The notes under the pieces are model-generated. The model worked only from the letters and a program-made list of their open reading frames with translations. It ran no database searches and was not told the DNA's origin. A program made the translations under genes and the position numbers. Shown here in pieces: positions 43,501-53,033 of a stretch of 64,000 nucleotides of DNA. How positions within the stretch are numbered: the first letter of the stretch is position 1; every line of letters starts with the position of its first letter. Origin of the DNA: JAMIFV01 sp035906055 (GTDB lineage Bacteria > Pseudomonadota > Alphaproteobacteria > Rickettsiales > JABCZZ01); NCBI GenBank assembly GCA_035906055.1, contig JAMIFV010000028.1:1-64000 (forward strand), read 5' to 3'.

Positions 43501-45211
43501 CCGCACCAGGATGCAGAGCGAAGAACATACGCGTTTCGACGGCGCGCAGGTGCTTATGGCCGAGGATAACCGCGTCAATCAGGGCTTTGCCACGGAAACG
43601 CTGGAAGCGCTCGGTGTCAGCGTCACCATCGCGTCCAACGGCAGGGAGGCGGTGGACAAGCTCATGCAGCGGCCTTTCGACCTTGTGCTGATGGACTGCC
43701 AGATGCCGATCATGGACGGGTTTGAAGCCAGCCGCATTCTCAGCGACCTGAAGAAGAAAGGCGAGATCGGCGCTATTCCCATTATCGCGCTCACCGCCAA
43801 TGCCATGCGCGGCGACCGCGAGAAATGCCTTGAGGCGGGCATGAGCGACTACATCACCAAACCCATGCGCAAATCCGACATGATCCAGAGCCTCAGCCGC
43901 TGGCTGCCGGCGCGCATGGTGCATAAACCCGAAACGCAGGAGATTGTCCCCATGGAAGAAGTCACTACTATCCTGTTTGAGAACGCGCAGGTGCTGCTGG
44001 TGGAAGATAACCGTATCAACCGCGAATTCGTGGTGGATATGCTGGAGAATATGGGCTGCTTCGTCACCACGGCGGAGAATGGCCTTGTTGCCACGCAGAA
44101 GGTGACCAGCGGCACGTTCGACCTTGTGCTGATGGACTGCCAGATGCCCGAAATGGACGGCTACGAAGCCACGCGCGCACTTCGCCGTATGAGTGAGGAC
44201 GGCGATATCAAGCGCATGCCGATCGTCGCGCTGACCGCCAACGCCATGCGCGGCGACCGTGAGAAATGCCTGAGTGCAGGCATGGACGATTACCTCACCA
44301 AGCCGGTGAAAAAAGAGACACTTGGCGAGGCATTGCTCAAATGGATGCCAGCGCGCCGCCGCACGTCGCAGCATGCCGCGCAGGCGGGCGGCCTTGGCTT
44401 TATTGCGCGCATACTGGTGGTGGACGATAATTCCACGCACCAGAGCTATGTGAGCGAGATGCTGATGAATATGGGGTATGACACCAGCATCGCTTCCAAC
44501 GGAAAAGTGGCGATAGAGCAGTTGCTTACCGAGCCGTATGATCTCGTGCTGATGGATTGCGAGATGCCGGTGATGAACGGCTGGGAAGCGGCGGGCAGGA
44601 TATCGGCCATGCGCAAGAAGGCGGAGATATCGGATATCCCGGTGATAGCACTCACGGCAAACCAGCAGGAGGGCGACGCCGAACGTTGCTTTTCGGCGGG
44701 GTTCGACGACTATATCGCCAAGGCGATCTGGCGTCCGAAATGGCAACCCAATATCGACCGGATATTACGCAAATGGCTGACCCGCCAGTCGGCAGGCGCC
44801 ACGGTGGAAACCCTGCTTGACCGCAAGGTGCTTGAAGACGCGCGCCGCCTGATGGATACGAAATTCCCGGTATTCATTAAGATATTCATCGAGGACGCGC
44901 AGTTCAGGATAAGCGAGCTTATGCGCATGGCCACCGAGAACCGCCCGGCGGAAGAACTCATCATCAGCGCGCATACGATGAAATCCTCCAGCGCGCAGAC
45001 GGGCGCGATGCGCATGTCCAATATCAGCCGCAGGCTTGAGGAACGCGCCTCGCAGCTGGCCCGCGAGCAGGGCGGTTCCGCAGCGCTGATGTCCGACATA
45101 AGCCAGATGGAGAGCAGCTTCGTCGAAACGCGGTTCCTGCTGTTGGATGCTATCGGTGCAGTCGTAGAAGAACTTACCCGTCTCCCCGTAACGCAGGCCA
45201 AGGCAGGTTGA
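40520..45211 (+). CDS. Hybrid sensor histidine kinase with two PAS, four receivers and an HPt domain
   Basis: 1563 residues. TM helix 4-22, periplasmic sensor 25-290, TM helix about 293-318. PAS about 330-450 and 455-575. HisKA with HEIRTPMNG (His614), HATPase with NLVGNAIKFT, DTGIGI and GGTGLGLAI. REC1 about 853-975 (Asp909), REC2 1005-1125 (Asp1059), REC3 1150-1270 (Asp1206), REC4 1290-1415 (Asp1346), HPt about 1435-1560 (AHTMKSSS, His1485). Four receivers in one chain is rare; REC2 and REC3 are very alike (DLVLMDCQMP, ALTANAMRGDREKCL), suggesting duplication. REC4 has IAKAIW in place of the common TKP. Stop-to-start spacing with both neighbours is 1-2 bases. Confidence 0.92.
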   Translation: MRRHLLSLSIFIFMLPFCAAAYLLMQKMKSDIDFIRRQQVGLGYYKTVQELQLAAQVYRGRLYMNSSPETIAAAQQEYERALNAVDAQREDMQTLAIAGAWQQAREELTQSFASLQSGSLEMFERQTEAIHGLTSYTRHIVSESNLILDPAIESYYLVSLSTVTVPEMIEHVSYLRGRISGMAEHYHPLGKLRDSVIERVGLIRKLQDDFSHSIETVRNARTPHNTLHDNDVVADTAFLQGAFDYVYGLANETIKPTGSDEVFTRISEVIGRLTGIQHQYASHLSALLEERVTQRTTAWWEVLLSLVTALLMTLGLFVYAQRIRMKLELGKARQLLSAIVESSGDAIISKGPDDIVTSWNHGAQTLFGYTAEEAIGRNIRIISPDKNSGDEASISDAIREGRAISHVETTRRRKDNALVQVVMSVSPVKDEQGGMIGVSIAARDNSEIRRLTADLSSTMAGINRALAVADFALDGTVINANQSYLDMMGYTLEDIKGRHHRIFVDTAYAKSQEYLDFWNIISHGEFQEGVFPRMTKSGNTVWVQALYCPILGADGKPYKVVKFATDVSERRRTQERIARFAREMEQKNKELEAAREQSEHANRMKSEFLATMSHEIRTPMNGIIGMTELLLESQLTPRQQEYSRTVMHSAEALLSIINDILDFSKIESGKLELEEIPFDLQTLADETAELLAVKARDKAIELILRYVPGTVRELVGDPGRIRQIITNLVGNAIKFTERGRVLLKIEELGSLSHDCGKAIVKISVEDTGIGISKEAQAKLFQKFTQADSSTTRKYGGTGLGLAICRQMVEMMGGDIMFQSTVGVGSLFAFTMVLPRYDQAITQDEVIAIEHLRGTRMLIVDDLPDNIDIVKEQLETIGMQCLICNDSVQAFDMLVAQKEAGMPVDIALIDYLMPGLNGENLAKHIKAADSPVKDTAIVILTSASGQGFAKRFAAAGISAYLSKPIHSRALIETVSRVWQAWKQGDKEGLITAENIRTRMQSEEHTRFDGAQVLMAEDNRVNQGFATETLEALGVSVTIASNGREAVDKLMQRPFDLVLMDCQMPIMDGFEASRILSDLKKKGEIGAIPIIALTANAMRGDREKCLEAGMSDYITKPMRKSDMIQSLSRWLPARMVHKPETQEIVPMEEVTTILFENAQVLLVEDNRINREFVVDMLENMGCFVTTAENGLVATQKVTSGTFDLVLMDCQMPEMDGYEATRALRRMSEDGDIKRMPIVALTANAMRGDREKCLSAGMDDYLTKPVKKETLGEALLKWMPARRRTSQHAAQAGGLGFIARILVVDDNSTHQSYVSEMLMNMGYDTSIASNGKVAIEQLLTEPYDLVLMDCEMPVMNGWEAAGRISAMRKKAEISDIPVIALTANQQEGDAERCFSAGFDDYIAKAIWRPKWQPNIDRILRKWLTRQSAGATVETLLDRKVLEDARRLMDTKFPVFIKIFIEDAQFRISELMRMATENRPAEELIISAHTMKSSSAQTGAMRMSNISRRLEERASQLAREQGGSAALMSDISQMESSFVETRFLLLDAIGAVVEELTRLPVTQAKAG

Positions 45212-45213
45212 TC

Positions 45214-46626
45214 ATGCGCATGCTTCCGTCCATACTCATACTGACTGCCAGCGCGCTCTGCTATGGGTGTGATGTTGGCGGCACGTTACCGTCATCCGAA
45301 AAACCCGATGTGAAGGCATGGGAGAATAAAGGAGCAGACACTATCGCCGCCGAGAGCGGGAAAGTGGATACGCAGTGGTGGCGTTCACTCAAAGATCCGG
45401 TGCTCGACCGCCTGCTGCGCGAGGCTGCTGGCAGTAACCTTGACCTGAAGATCGCCGGATTACGCATGAAGGAAGCGCAGGCGCAGGCAGGGCGCGCCAG
45501 TGCGGCATTGTTCCCCGAAGTGGGCGTCACCGGCGCGCTCACCGGGGAAGGCAGGCAGTCCAGCCGTGGCGGGCCTGACGCTGCCAGCACGCGCAGCGAA
45601 CTGGGCATCAGCGGCATCTGGGATCTCGACCTCTTCGGCGGCAAACGCGCGGAGCTGGAAGCCAGTGAGGCGAATCTGGGCAATGCCGAAGCCAGCAGGC
45701 GGCAGGCCGTGCAGACGCTCATCGCCGACGTTGCGCGAACCTATGTGGAGGTGAGGGCGCAGCAGCAACTGCTTGAGTTGACGCAGAAGAACCTGAGACT
45801 ACAGCAGGAGACATTGCGCGCAACGCGCATACAGTTCGAGGCCAAGGCCGCCGCCAAGCTCGACGTGCTGCGCGCGCAGGCACAGGTGAGCAGCACCCAA
45901 GCCGAGCTGCCTGCCATACGCGCGAGCCTTGCCGCCCGCCAGCACCGCATTGCCGTGCTGCTGGGTAAGCCACCGCAAAGCATTGATGCGGCACTGAAAA
46001 AACCGGCAGCGGTTCCATCTTTCAGCGACAAGATAGTGTTGCAGACACCCATCTGGACGATGGCCAGCCGCCCCGATATTCAGGCGGCTGAAGCACGCTT
46101 GCGCGAACAGGCGGCGCTACGCAGCGCACGCGCGGCGGATATCTTCCCCAAGCTTTCGCTCTCCGCGTTCTTCGGCCTTGGCACGGCAACGCTCTACAGC
46201 AGCGCCACGCCGTGGAATCTTGGTGCGAACCTTGCAGCGCCCTTGCTTAATTTTGGCCGCATTGAGAGCGACATAGAAGCCGCCGATGCGCGTGCGCAGC
46301 AGGCATTGCAGCGTTACAGGAAGACGGTGCTGGAAGCGCTGGAAGAGGTGGAGAACGCGCTGGTGCAATATGGCGAACAGAAAAGGCGCGTCGCATCACT
46401 GGAGCAGTCTTCCGCCTCGCAGCGAGAGGCGGCACGGCTTGCAAGGCTCAAATATGACGCGGGCGACGCGGCGTTCATCGACGTGCTGATCGCCGAGGAG
46501 CGTTTATTGCAGGCGGAATCCGGCGTGGTGCAGGCGCGCGCCGCCGCCACGCGCGCCGCCATCGACCTTTATACCGCGATGGGCGTGGTCGCCCCAGTGG
46601 AAACCCTCACCAGTAAAGGAGACTAA
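45214..46626 (+). CDS. TolC/NodT-type outer-membrane factor
   Basis: 470 residues. Signal peptide 1-18 with Cys near 15 and 19 (ALCYGC), a possible but non-standard lipobox. Two outer-membrane-efflux repeats: VDTQWWRSLKDPVLDRLLREA and DLKIAGLRMKEAQAQAGRASA open the first; MASRPDIQAAEARLREQAALRSA and FPKLSLSAFFG open the second. Ends with the usual RAAIDLYTAMG. The NodT group normally serves RND pumps, but here it completes a type I channel with the ABC pair and HlyD adaptor in the same operon. Start 2 bases after the kinase stop. Confidence 0.9.
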   Translation: MRMLPSILILTASALCYGCDVGGTLPSSEKPDVKAWENKGADTIAAESGKVDTQWWRSLKDPVLDRLLREAAGSNLDLKIAGLRMKEAQAQAGRASAALFPEVGVTGALTGEGRQSSRGGPDAASTRSELGISGIWDLDLFGGKRAELEASEANLGNAEASRRQAVQTLIADVARTYVEVRAQQQLLELTQKNLRLQQETLRATRIQFEAKAAAKLDVLRAQAQVSSTQAELPAIRASLAARQHRIAVLLGKPPQSIDAALKKPAAVPSFSDKIVLQTPIWTMASRPDIQAAEARLREQAALRSARAADIFPKLSLSAFFGLGTATLYSSATPWNLGANLAAPLLNFGRIESDIEAADARAQQALQRYRKTVLEALEEVENALVQYGEQKRRVASLEQSSASQREAARLARLKYDAGDAAFIDVLIAEERLLQAESGVVQARAAATRAAIDLYTAMGVVAPVETLTSKGD

Positions 46627-46628
46627 CC

Positions 46629-46987
46629 ATGACCCCATGCGAACTGTTCGACTTCAACGCGCTGGCCGAAGCCAAGGAAATGATGAAAGCCAAGTTCGGT
46701 ACAATGGTAAAATATTATCTGGAAGATTCAGAGAATTATATTAGCGCTATCAGTGCGGCGGTGGGGGCGGGGAATGTGGAAGCGATCATCGCGCCGTCAC
46801 ATACGCTGAAATCGTCCAGCATGCAGATGGGTGCATTGCGGCTTTCGTCCATCGCCAGGGAGATGGAAGCGATGGCACGCGCGCAATCTTCCGCAGGCAA
46901 GCCGGATATAGCGCTCTACAGACCGTTATTCACCCAGCTCGAAGCCACGTTCGCAGAAACGCGCTCCGGTCTTTCTTCACACGCTGC

Positions 46988-46991
<4 letters not shown>
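46629..46991 (+). CDS. Stand-alone HPt phosphotransfer protein
   Basis: 120 residues. One HPt four-helix domain with the phosphorylated His in PSHTLKSSSMQMGALRLSSIA (short core SHTLKSSS near residue 57). It resembles the HPt at the end of the 1563-residue kinase (AHTMKSSSAQTGAMRMSNIS), suggesting common origin. It likely shuttles phosphate between kinase receivers and a response regulator, possibly elsewhere in the genome. Last gene of the operon; starts 2 bases after the outer-membrane factor stop. Stop overlaps the katG stop (TTAA, 4 bases) on the other strand. Confidence 0.88.
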
Positions 46992-49150
<2,159 letters not shown>

Positions 49151-49176
49151 AAACACTCCCTGTGCATAGTGTTGTA

Positions 49177-49193
49177 TTTAGAACGATTCTATA
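49177..49193 (-). promoter_or_regulatory. Candidate Irr/Fur-family operator upstream of katG
   Basis: TTTAGAA-CGA-TTCTATA is a near-perfect palindrome, one base off the alphaproteobacterial iron control element (TTTAGAA-N3-TTCTAAA) bound by Irr; PerR-type boxes look similar. It lies 27 bases before the katG ATG, where it would overlap the promoter. Which Fur-family protein binds, if any, cannot be told from this window. Confidence 0.5.
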
Positions 49194-49235
49194 TAGGAAA
49201 TATCTATGAAGTCAATTTTGAGCATACATACAACA

Positions 49236-49263
49236 AAGGCGCCCACCTTCCGGTGAGCGCCTT
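49236..49263 (-). terminator. Intrinsic terminator of the CsbD-like gene
   Basis: AAGGCGCCCACC (49236-49247) pairs with GGTGAGCGCCTT (49252-49263) around a TTCC loop with one mismatch. Read on the minus strand the stem is followed by TTTGTTGT. It begins 19 bases past the CsbD stop. Confidence 0.75.
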
Positions 49264-49282
49264 GCAGTGCAACCACGCCTGA

Positions 49283-49456
49283 TTACTGGTTGCCTTCGCC
49301 GGGCTTGGTGAGCTTGGGCAGCTTTCCCTTCTCGATGCGGCCTTCGTTGCGCAGTGCGCGGCCATCGGCTGCGGTTTCTTCGCTGCCGATCAGCTCACCT
49401 GCTTCTTCTTCAAGGTAACCAGCGGCTTCTTTAAGGTTTGCTTTGATTTTTGACAT
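49283..49456 (-). CDS. CsbD-like small stress protein
   Basis: 57 residues. Start at 49456 with AAGGAGATGT just upstream. The sequence begins MSKIKANLKEAAGYLEEEAG and continues with alternating Lys/Glu and Gly positions (ELIGSEETAADGRALRNEG), the CsbD pattern of K-G-x3-E-x2-G-K-x3-G repeats. CsbD-like proteins are highly induced by general stress in many bacteria, but their molecular role is unknown. A terminator follows, so it is a one-gene unit. Confidence 0.65.
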   Translation of the reverse strand: MSKIKANLKEAAGYLEEEAGELIGSEETAADGRALRNEGRIEKGKLPKLTKPGEGNQ

Positions 49457-49577
49457 AGTACATCTCCTTGAGATACTGGATGGCGGGATTCATTTCCTGC
49501 CAGTGCGCACAAATTAGGTTTCGCCAGCTAAAATAGCGATGCCGCGCCCATGCGCAGAAATAAGCAGGTCATAAGAC

Positions 49578-49610
49578 AAAAAAGTGGCGCCGGGCAATGA
49601 GCCCGGCGCC
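49578..49610 (-). terminator. Strong intrinsic terminator after the VDVDxKGNV-repeat secreted protein gene
   Basis: GGCGCCGGGC (49586-49595) and GCCCGGCGCC (49601-49610) form a perfect 10-bp stem, followed on the minus strand by AC and six T. It sits 34 bases past the stop of the gene at 49645-50181. Confidence 0.92.
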
Positions 49611-49644
49611 GGTGGTGAACGTCATAAGAAAGGTAGTCGGGAGA

Positions 49645-50181
49645 CTATTCCACCTTCTTCTTCTGATCTACGACCACACCGTTAACAGACCTGCTGGTGC
49701 TGGTCTCGGTGCGACTGTTGAACAGACCGCTCGGGTCTACCGTCTTTTCGGTCTTGGCGGTAGTGATGACGTTGCCCTTCTTGTCGACGTCAACGTCGGT
49801 TACCGTTTTCAGGGTAATGTCGGTGCCCTGCTGGTCGGTGTGGGAACGTTCCGTGGTCTGCTTGTAACCACCGTTGGCCTTCTCTTCGAATACGGTCTTG
49901 CCGTTATCAGCCTGCTTGTTCAGCATGCCTTTGGGGTCGGTGGCGTTCTGGGTGCTGACAGAGCGGGTAACGTTGCCCTTGGAGTCAACATCCACGTCTA
50001 CCTTGGACTGCGAGGAAACCGTGGTGCCGCCGGGGGTGGTGGTTTGGGCGTTACGGGTTGCCTCATAACCGCCATTGTTTTTATACTCGACCTCGGTGTT
50101 TGCCTTTTCTTCTGCGGCAAAGCTTGCGCTGGCAAGCGTAACGGCTGCGGTGGCGGCGAGTAATGTGAACGTGTTCTTCAT
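49645..50181 (-). CDS. Secreted hypothetical protein with two VDVDxKGNV repeats
   Basis: 178 residues. Signal peptide 1-22 ending in ASASFA. The mature part has two similar units of about 58 residues: NGGYEATRNAQTTTPGGTT with KVDVDVDSKGNVTRSVSTQN, then NGGYKQTTERSHTDQQGTD with VTDVDVDKKGNVITTAKTEK; each ends in a DPKG/DPSG-L-x-N motif. The composition (Thr, Lys, Asp, Gly) suggests an extended beta-rich periplasmic protein. No family recognised. AAAGGTTC precedes the chosen ATG; the longer upstream frame has no signal peptide at its start. Flanked by its own terminator. Confidence 0.7.
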   Translation of the reverse strand: MKNTFTLLAATAAVTLASASFAAEEKANTEVEYKNNGGYEATRNAQTTTPGGTTVSSQSKVDVDVDSKGNVTRSVSTQNATDPKGMLNKQADNGKTVFEEKANGGYKQTTERSHTDQQGTDITLKTVTDVDVDKKGNVITTAKTEKTVDPSGLFNSRTETSTSRSVNGVVVDQKKKVE

Positions 50182-50331
50182 AAATGAACCTTTCTGTAGT
50201 GATAGCTTCATGACAATCTGCCATGCATGACAACCATTGCCATGGAGCCGCAACGTTAGCGGGCAACGGATAAGGAAGCGATGGACAAGCCCTCGGTATT
50301 CATAAAAAAGCAGCAAAATCAGCAATAAGGT

Positions 50332-50362
50332 AAAAAAAAGACCCGGCACCGGGTGCCGGGTC
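50332..50362 (-). terminator. Strong intrinsic terminator after the second secreted protein
   Basis: GACCCGGCAC (50340-50349) pairs with GTGCCGGGTC (50353-50362). On the minus strand eight T follow directly. It lies 33 bases after the stop of the gene at 50395-50802. Confidence 0.92.
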
Positions 50363-50394
50363 AAAGCTTGGGAGACAAGTGCGCCGGGAAATGT

Positions 50395-50802
50395 TTACCA
50401 GACGAAATGCAGGTCGTTGCGCGAAGCTCCGGCGGTGAAGGATTTCTTCTGTTCTACATTGTCGGCGTTTGCGACTATCTGGTATTTGCCAGCCGGAAGG
50501 TTGGCATAGAGCAGCGGCCCTGCGTCGGCGGCAAGCACCTGGTTGCCGGCGCGGTCAAAAATAGTGATTTTGGTGTCGCCGGAGAAAGAGCCGTCGCGAT
50601 AGGAATTCATGACGTGAAGATTATAGTCAGGGCGTGCCTGCTGCATCGCCGCGCTTTCTTCTTCACCGATGCCGCCGGTGACGTAGGAAATGTTGCCCTG
50701 CTGCTGCACGGTGATCGCGTCCGGATAGGCAAGGGATGCCGATGCCATGCCGAGGGCGGAAGCGGCGCTTAAAGCAGTTAACGTATACTTGATGTTTTTC
50801 AT
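50395..50802 (-). CDS. Secreted hypothetical protein with carboxypeptidase-regulatory-like beta domain
   Basis: 135 residues. Signal peptide 1-25 (TLTALSAASALGMASASLAY). The mature part carries ISYVTGGIGEEESAAM, then NLHVMNSYRDGSFSGDTKITIFDRAGN and LLYANLPAGKYQIVANAD. The last two resemble one beta-sandwich unit in which D-x-x-G-N is followed by L-x-x-G-x-Y, as in CarboxypepD_reg-like domains. I recognise this layout from proteobacterial secreted proteins annotated only as hypothetical. GAGGAGG before the ATG is a strong ribosome site. Single-gene unit with its own terminator. Confidence 0.65.
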   Translation of the reverse strand: MKNIKYTLTALSAASALGMASASLAYPDAITVQQQGNISYVTGGIGEEESAAMQQARPDYNLHVMNSYRDGSFSGDTKITIFDRAGNQVLAADAGPLLYANLPAGKYQIVANADNVEQKKSFTAGASRNDLHFVW

Positions 50803-51056
50803 AAAACCTCCTCATGGATTACAGCGCCACTATTCACCAGGCAGCATAGGCAAGCCATGGGATAATCCGGGGGGCGAAATAAAAAAATGATAAAGAACAA
50901 TGCCTAGTGAAACTTTATGGCAATGTAGCATAGCACTTATCGCTTCCTCACAGCGGTTAGGGCTTAATGGGTTTACGCACCGTTATTCGCTCACATGCTT
51001 ACGACAGCGCGTACATCAATTCTAACGCTCAACTTTATAATTTAAGGAGAATGCTT

Positions 51057-51350
51057 ATGATTTCCACCACCACAAAGGAATCCGCCAGGAACCTGACTTC
51101 TGAAGACATCCGTAATGCTGCAGGCGACGCAAAGCGCGAAGTGTCCAAGGCAGCTGAAAACGTTGTTGAGGATATCTCTCACTACGCCAGCAAGGCAGGC
51201 CAGAAGGTTCGTCACTTCATTGATACGGCAAGCGAAGAAGCACACCATGCCAGCGAAAAAGTGACGAAAGAGATTCGCAGCAACCCGGTGCGCTCCAGCG
51301 TTATCGCGCTTGGCGTTGGGTATGTTCTTGCCAGCCTGCTGCGCCGCTAA
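51057..51350 (+). CDS. DUF883 (ElaB/YqjD-like) membrane-anchored protein
   Basis: 97 residues. A charged helical N-terminal part (ARNLTSEDIRNAAGDAKREV, then EEAHHASEKVTKEI) is followed by RSNPVRSSVIALGVGYVLASLLRR, the C-terminal tail anchor typical of DUF883. Family members such as ElaB and YqjD bind ribosomes and tie them to the inner membrane in stationary phase. AAGGAGA ends 6 bases before the ATG at 51057; the ATG at 51051 is too close to it. Next to a small membrane protein, as yqjD is next to yqjE. Confidence 0.85.
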   Translation: MISTTTKESARNLTSEDIRNAAGDAKREVSKAAENVVEDISHYASKAGQKVRHFIDTASEEAHHASEKVTKEIRSNPVRSSVIALGVGYVLASLLRR

Positions 51351-51379
51351 TGAGGCCGACAATGAAAAGGAGCGCCGCC

Positions 51380-51796
51380 ATGCCGCTGGTGAAGGAGTTA
51401 GGGCTGCTCTTATTAGCCAGTAAACAATATTCATCCATGTCCCGGACGTTTTCCGGACTCCTGCTGGGCATGGCGGCAATTGTGACCCTGTTCATTGTAT
51501 GCGTGCAGCTGGTGCTGTTCTTTCTGGGGAGCATCATGTGGCTGGCGTATACCGCGCTCAGCAGTAATGGTATCTCTGCGGAAATGACCGGCCTGCTTCT
51601 TTCCGCAGGCATTCTTGCGCTGCTGGCATGCGTTGCGCTTGCCCTGCAGCGCACGGTTGCGTCTACCGGAAAACTGCTTAATACTCGTACACAGACCCGT
51701 GCCGCCCCGCCTGCCGCCGTATCGCGCATAGTAGACAGTTTTATGGACGGTCTGCTTGCGCCCCAAACACCTGAAACCCATAAACCTGTAAGGTAA
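51380..51796 (+). CDS. YqjE-like small membrane protein
   Basis: 138 residues. Two main hydrophobic segments (about 25-55 and 72-92), with a Ser/Thr/Arg-rich C-terminal tail of about 40 residues. The position after a DUF883 gene and the two-helix plan recall the YqjE/phage-holin superfamily III pairing, but similarity is not decisive. The ATG at 51380 was chosen for the AAAAGGAG 7 bases upstream; ATGs at 51350 and 51362 are in frame and possible. Runs 4 bases ahead of the LpxR-like gene on the same strand. Confidence 0.6.
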   Translation: MPLVKELGLLLLASKQYSSMSRTFSGLLLGMAAIVTLFIVCVQLVLFFLGSIMWLAYTALSSNGISAEMTGLLLSAGILALLACVALALQRTVASTGKLLNTRTQTRAAPPAAVSRIVDSFMDGLLAPQTPETHKPVR

Positions 51797-51800
51797 TCCC

Positions 51801-52802
51801 ATGAAGAAACGCGTTCTTGCCGTCGCCGCCATGCTGTGCGCGGCACCTTTTTATGATGCCGTCGCAGCGGAAGAAAGACTGGAGGAGGACGACAAGGCGA
51901 TCATAAGCGCGGTATTCGAGAACGACGTTTTTGCCAATACGGATCAGAATTACACGAACGGTTTCAGGCTTGCCTATCTCAGCTCCGAAGCGAAAACGCC
52001 CTACGCGGCACGCTGGATAGCCAACCATCTTCTGCCGCTCTCTACCGAGGGCAACAAGCGCGTCAGCATCATGCTGGGCCAGAACATGTATACTCCGGCG
52101 GACATTAGGCAGTCTGCGCCTATCCCCAACGACCGCCCGTATGCAGGCTGGCTTTATGGCTCGGTGGGCATGGTGTCGGATACCGGCAAGCGTCTGGATA
52201 ACGCCATGCTGACGGTAGGCGTGGTAGGTCCGCATTCCTATGCCGGGCCCACGCAGCGCTGGGTGCATGATGTAATCGGTTCGCCCGATCCAAAGGGCTG
52301 GGACAACCAGTTGCGTGAGGAGGTTGGCGTTGTACTCACCTTTGAGCGTAAATGGCGCTCGCTGTATGAGATTTCTCCCTTCGGCGTGGGTATGGACGTT
52401 ACGCCGCATGTGGGTGTGAATCTCGGTAACGTGAATACAGATGCATCGGTAGGCGCCATGTTCAGGCTCGGTTTCGACCTGCCGTCCGATTACGGCCCCC
52501 CGCGCATCCGCCCCAGCCTGCCGGGATCTGACTTTTTCATTCCCACCAGCACGCTGGGCGGTTACCTGTTCGCCGGTGTGGAAGGACGTGCGGTGGGGCG
52601 TAATATCTTCCTTGACGGAAATACTTTCCGCGACAGCCCGAGCGTGGATAAGAAGATATTCGTAGGCAGCCTTCAGGCCGGTGCGGCACTCACGTTTGAG
52701 TCCATGCGCCTGTCTTACACCCATGTGTTCCAGACCAGGGAGTTCGACGGGCAGGCCAAACCCCAGCAATTTGGCGCCATTACCGTGTCATATCGCTTCT
52801 AG
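51801..52802 (+). CDS. lpxR: LpxR-like lipid A deacylase (DUF2219), outer-membrane barrel
   Basis: 333 residues. Signal peptide 1-22 (VLAVAAMLCAAPFYDAVAA). The catalytic N-terminal block ISAVFENDVFANTDQNYTNGFRLAYLSS has the Asn-Asp and Thr used by LpxR. Later QNMYTPADIR, NDRPYAGWLYGSVGM and VGVVGPHSYAGPTQRWVHDVIG match the family, and the C-terminal strand ends in Phe (FGAITVSYRF), the outer-membrane barrel signal. LpxR removes the 3'-acyloxyacyl chains of lipid A, changing immune and antibiotic response. With hldE it indicates a standard LPS. Confidence 0.88.
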   Translation: MKKRVLAVAAMLCAAPFYDAVAAEERLEEDDKAIISAVFENDVFANTDQNYTNGFRLAYLSSEAKTPYAARWIANHLLPLSTEGNKRVSIMLGQNMYTPADIRQSAPIPNDRPYAGWLYGSVGMVSDTGKRLDNAMLTVGVVGPHSYAGPTQRWVHDVIGSPDPKGWDNQLREEVGVVLTFERKWRSLYEISPFGVGMDVTPHVGVNLGNVNTDASVGAMFRLGFDLPSDYGPPRIRPSLPGSDFFIPTSTLGGYLFAGVEGRAVGRNIFLDGNTFRDSPSVDKKIFVGSLQAGAALTFESMRLSYTHVFQTREFDGQAKPQQFGAITVSYRF

Positions 52803-53033
52803 ACGGTGAGCTGTTAATCTTTATGGGTTCTTTATTTCCTTGTTTTGCATTATGATGGTTTCATTATTGCGCCTGACTTATCAGCATGTGAAGTATAAAG
52901 ATTAATAAAGGCACTTTGTCAGATGGTGTACGTATGAAACGCATCGCGAGGGCCCCCAATGTGGAGCCTCCGCACGCCGGAAATAACGGCACCGGGCCAG
53001 AACGGTCCGGGATGAACAGGATAGTCGTTATTT
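52803..53033. other. Intergenic region before the CHASE3 kinase
   Basis: 231 bases. AT-rich near 52820-52915, GC-rich with a CGGAAATAACGGCACCGGG segment and a small pairing CCGGGCC...GGTCCGG near 52990-53010. A 42-codon frame from 52934 overlaps the kinase start but has no clear ribosome site. No terminator or RNA gene recognised. Confidence 0.3.
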
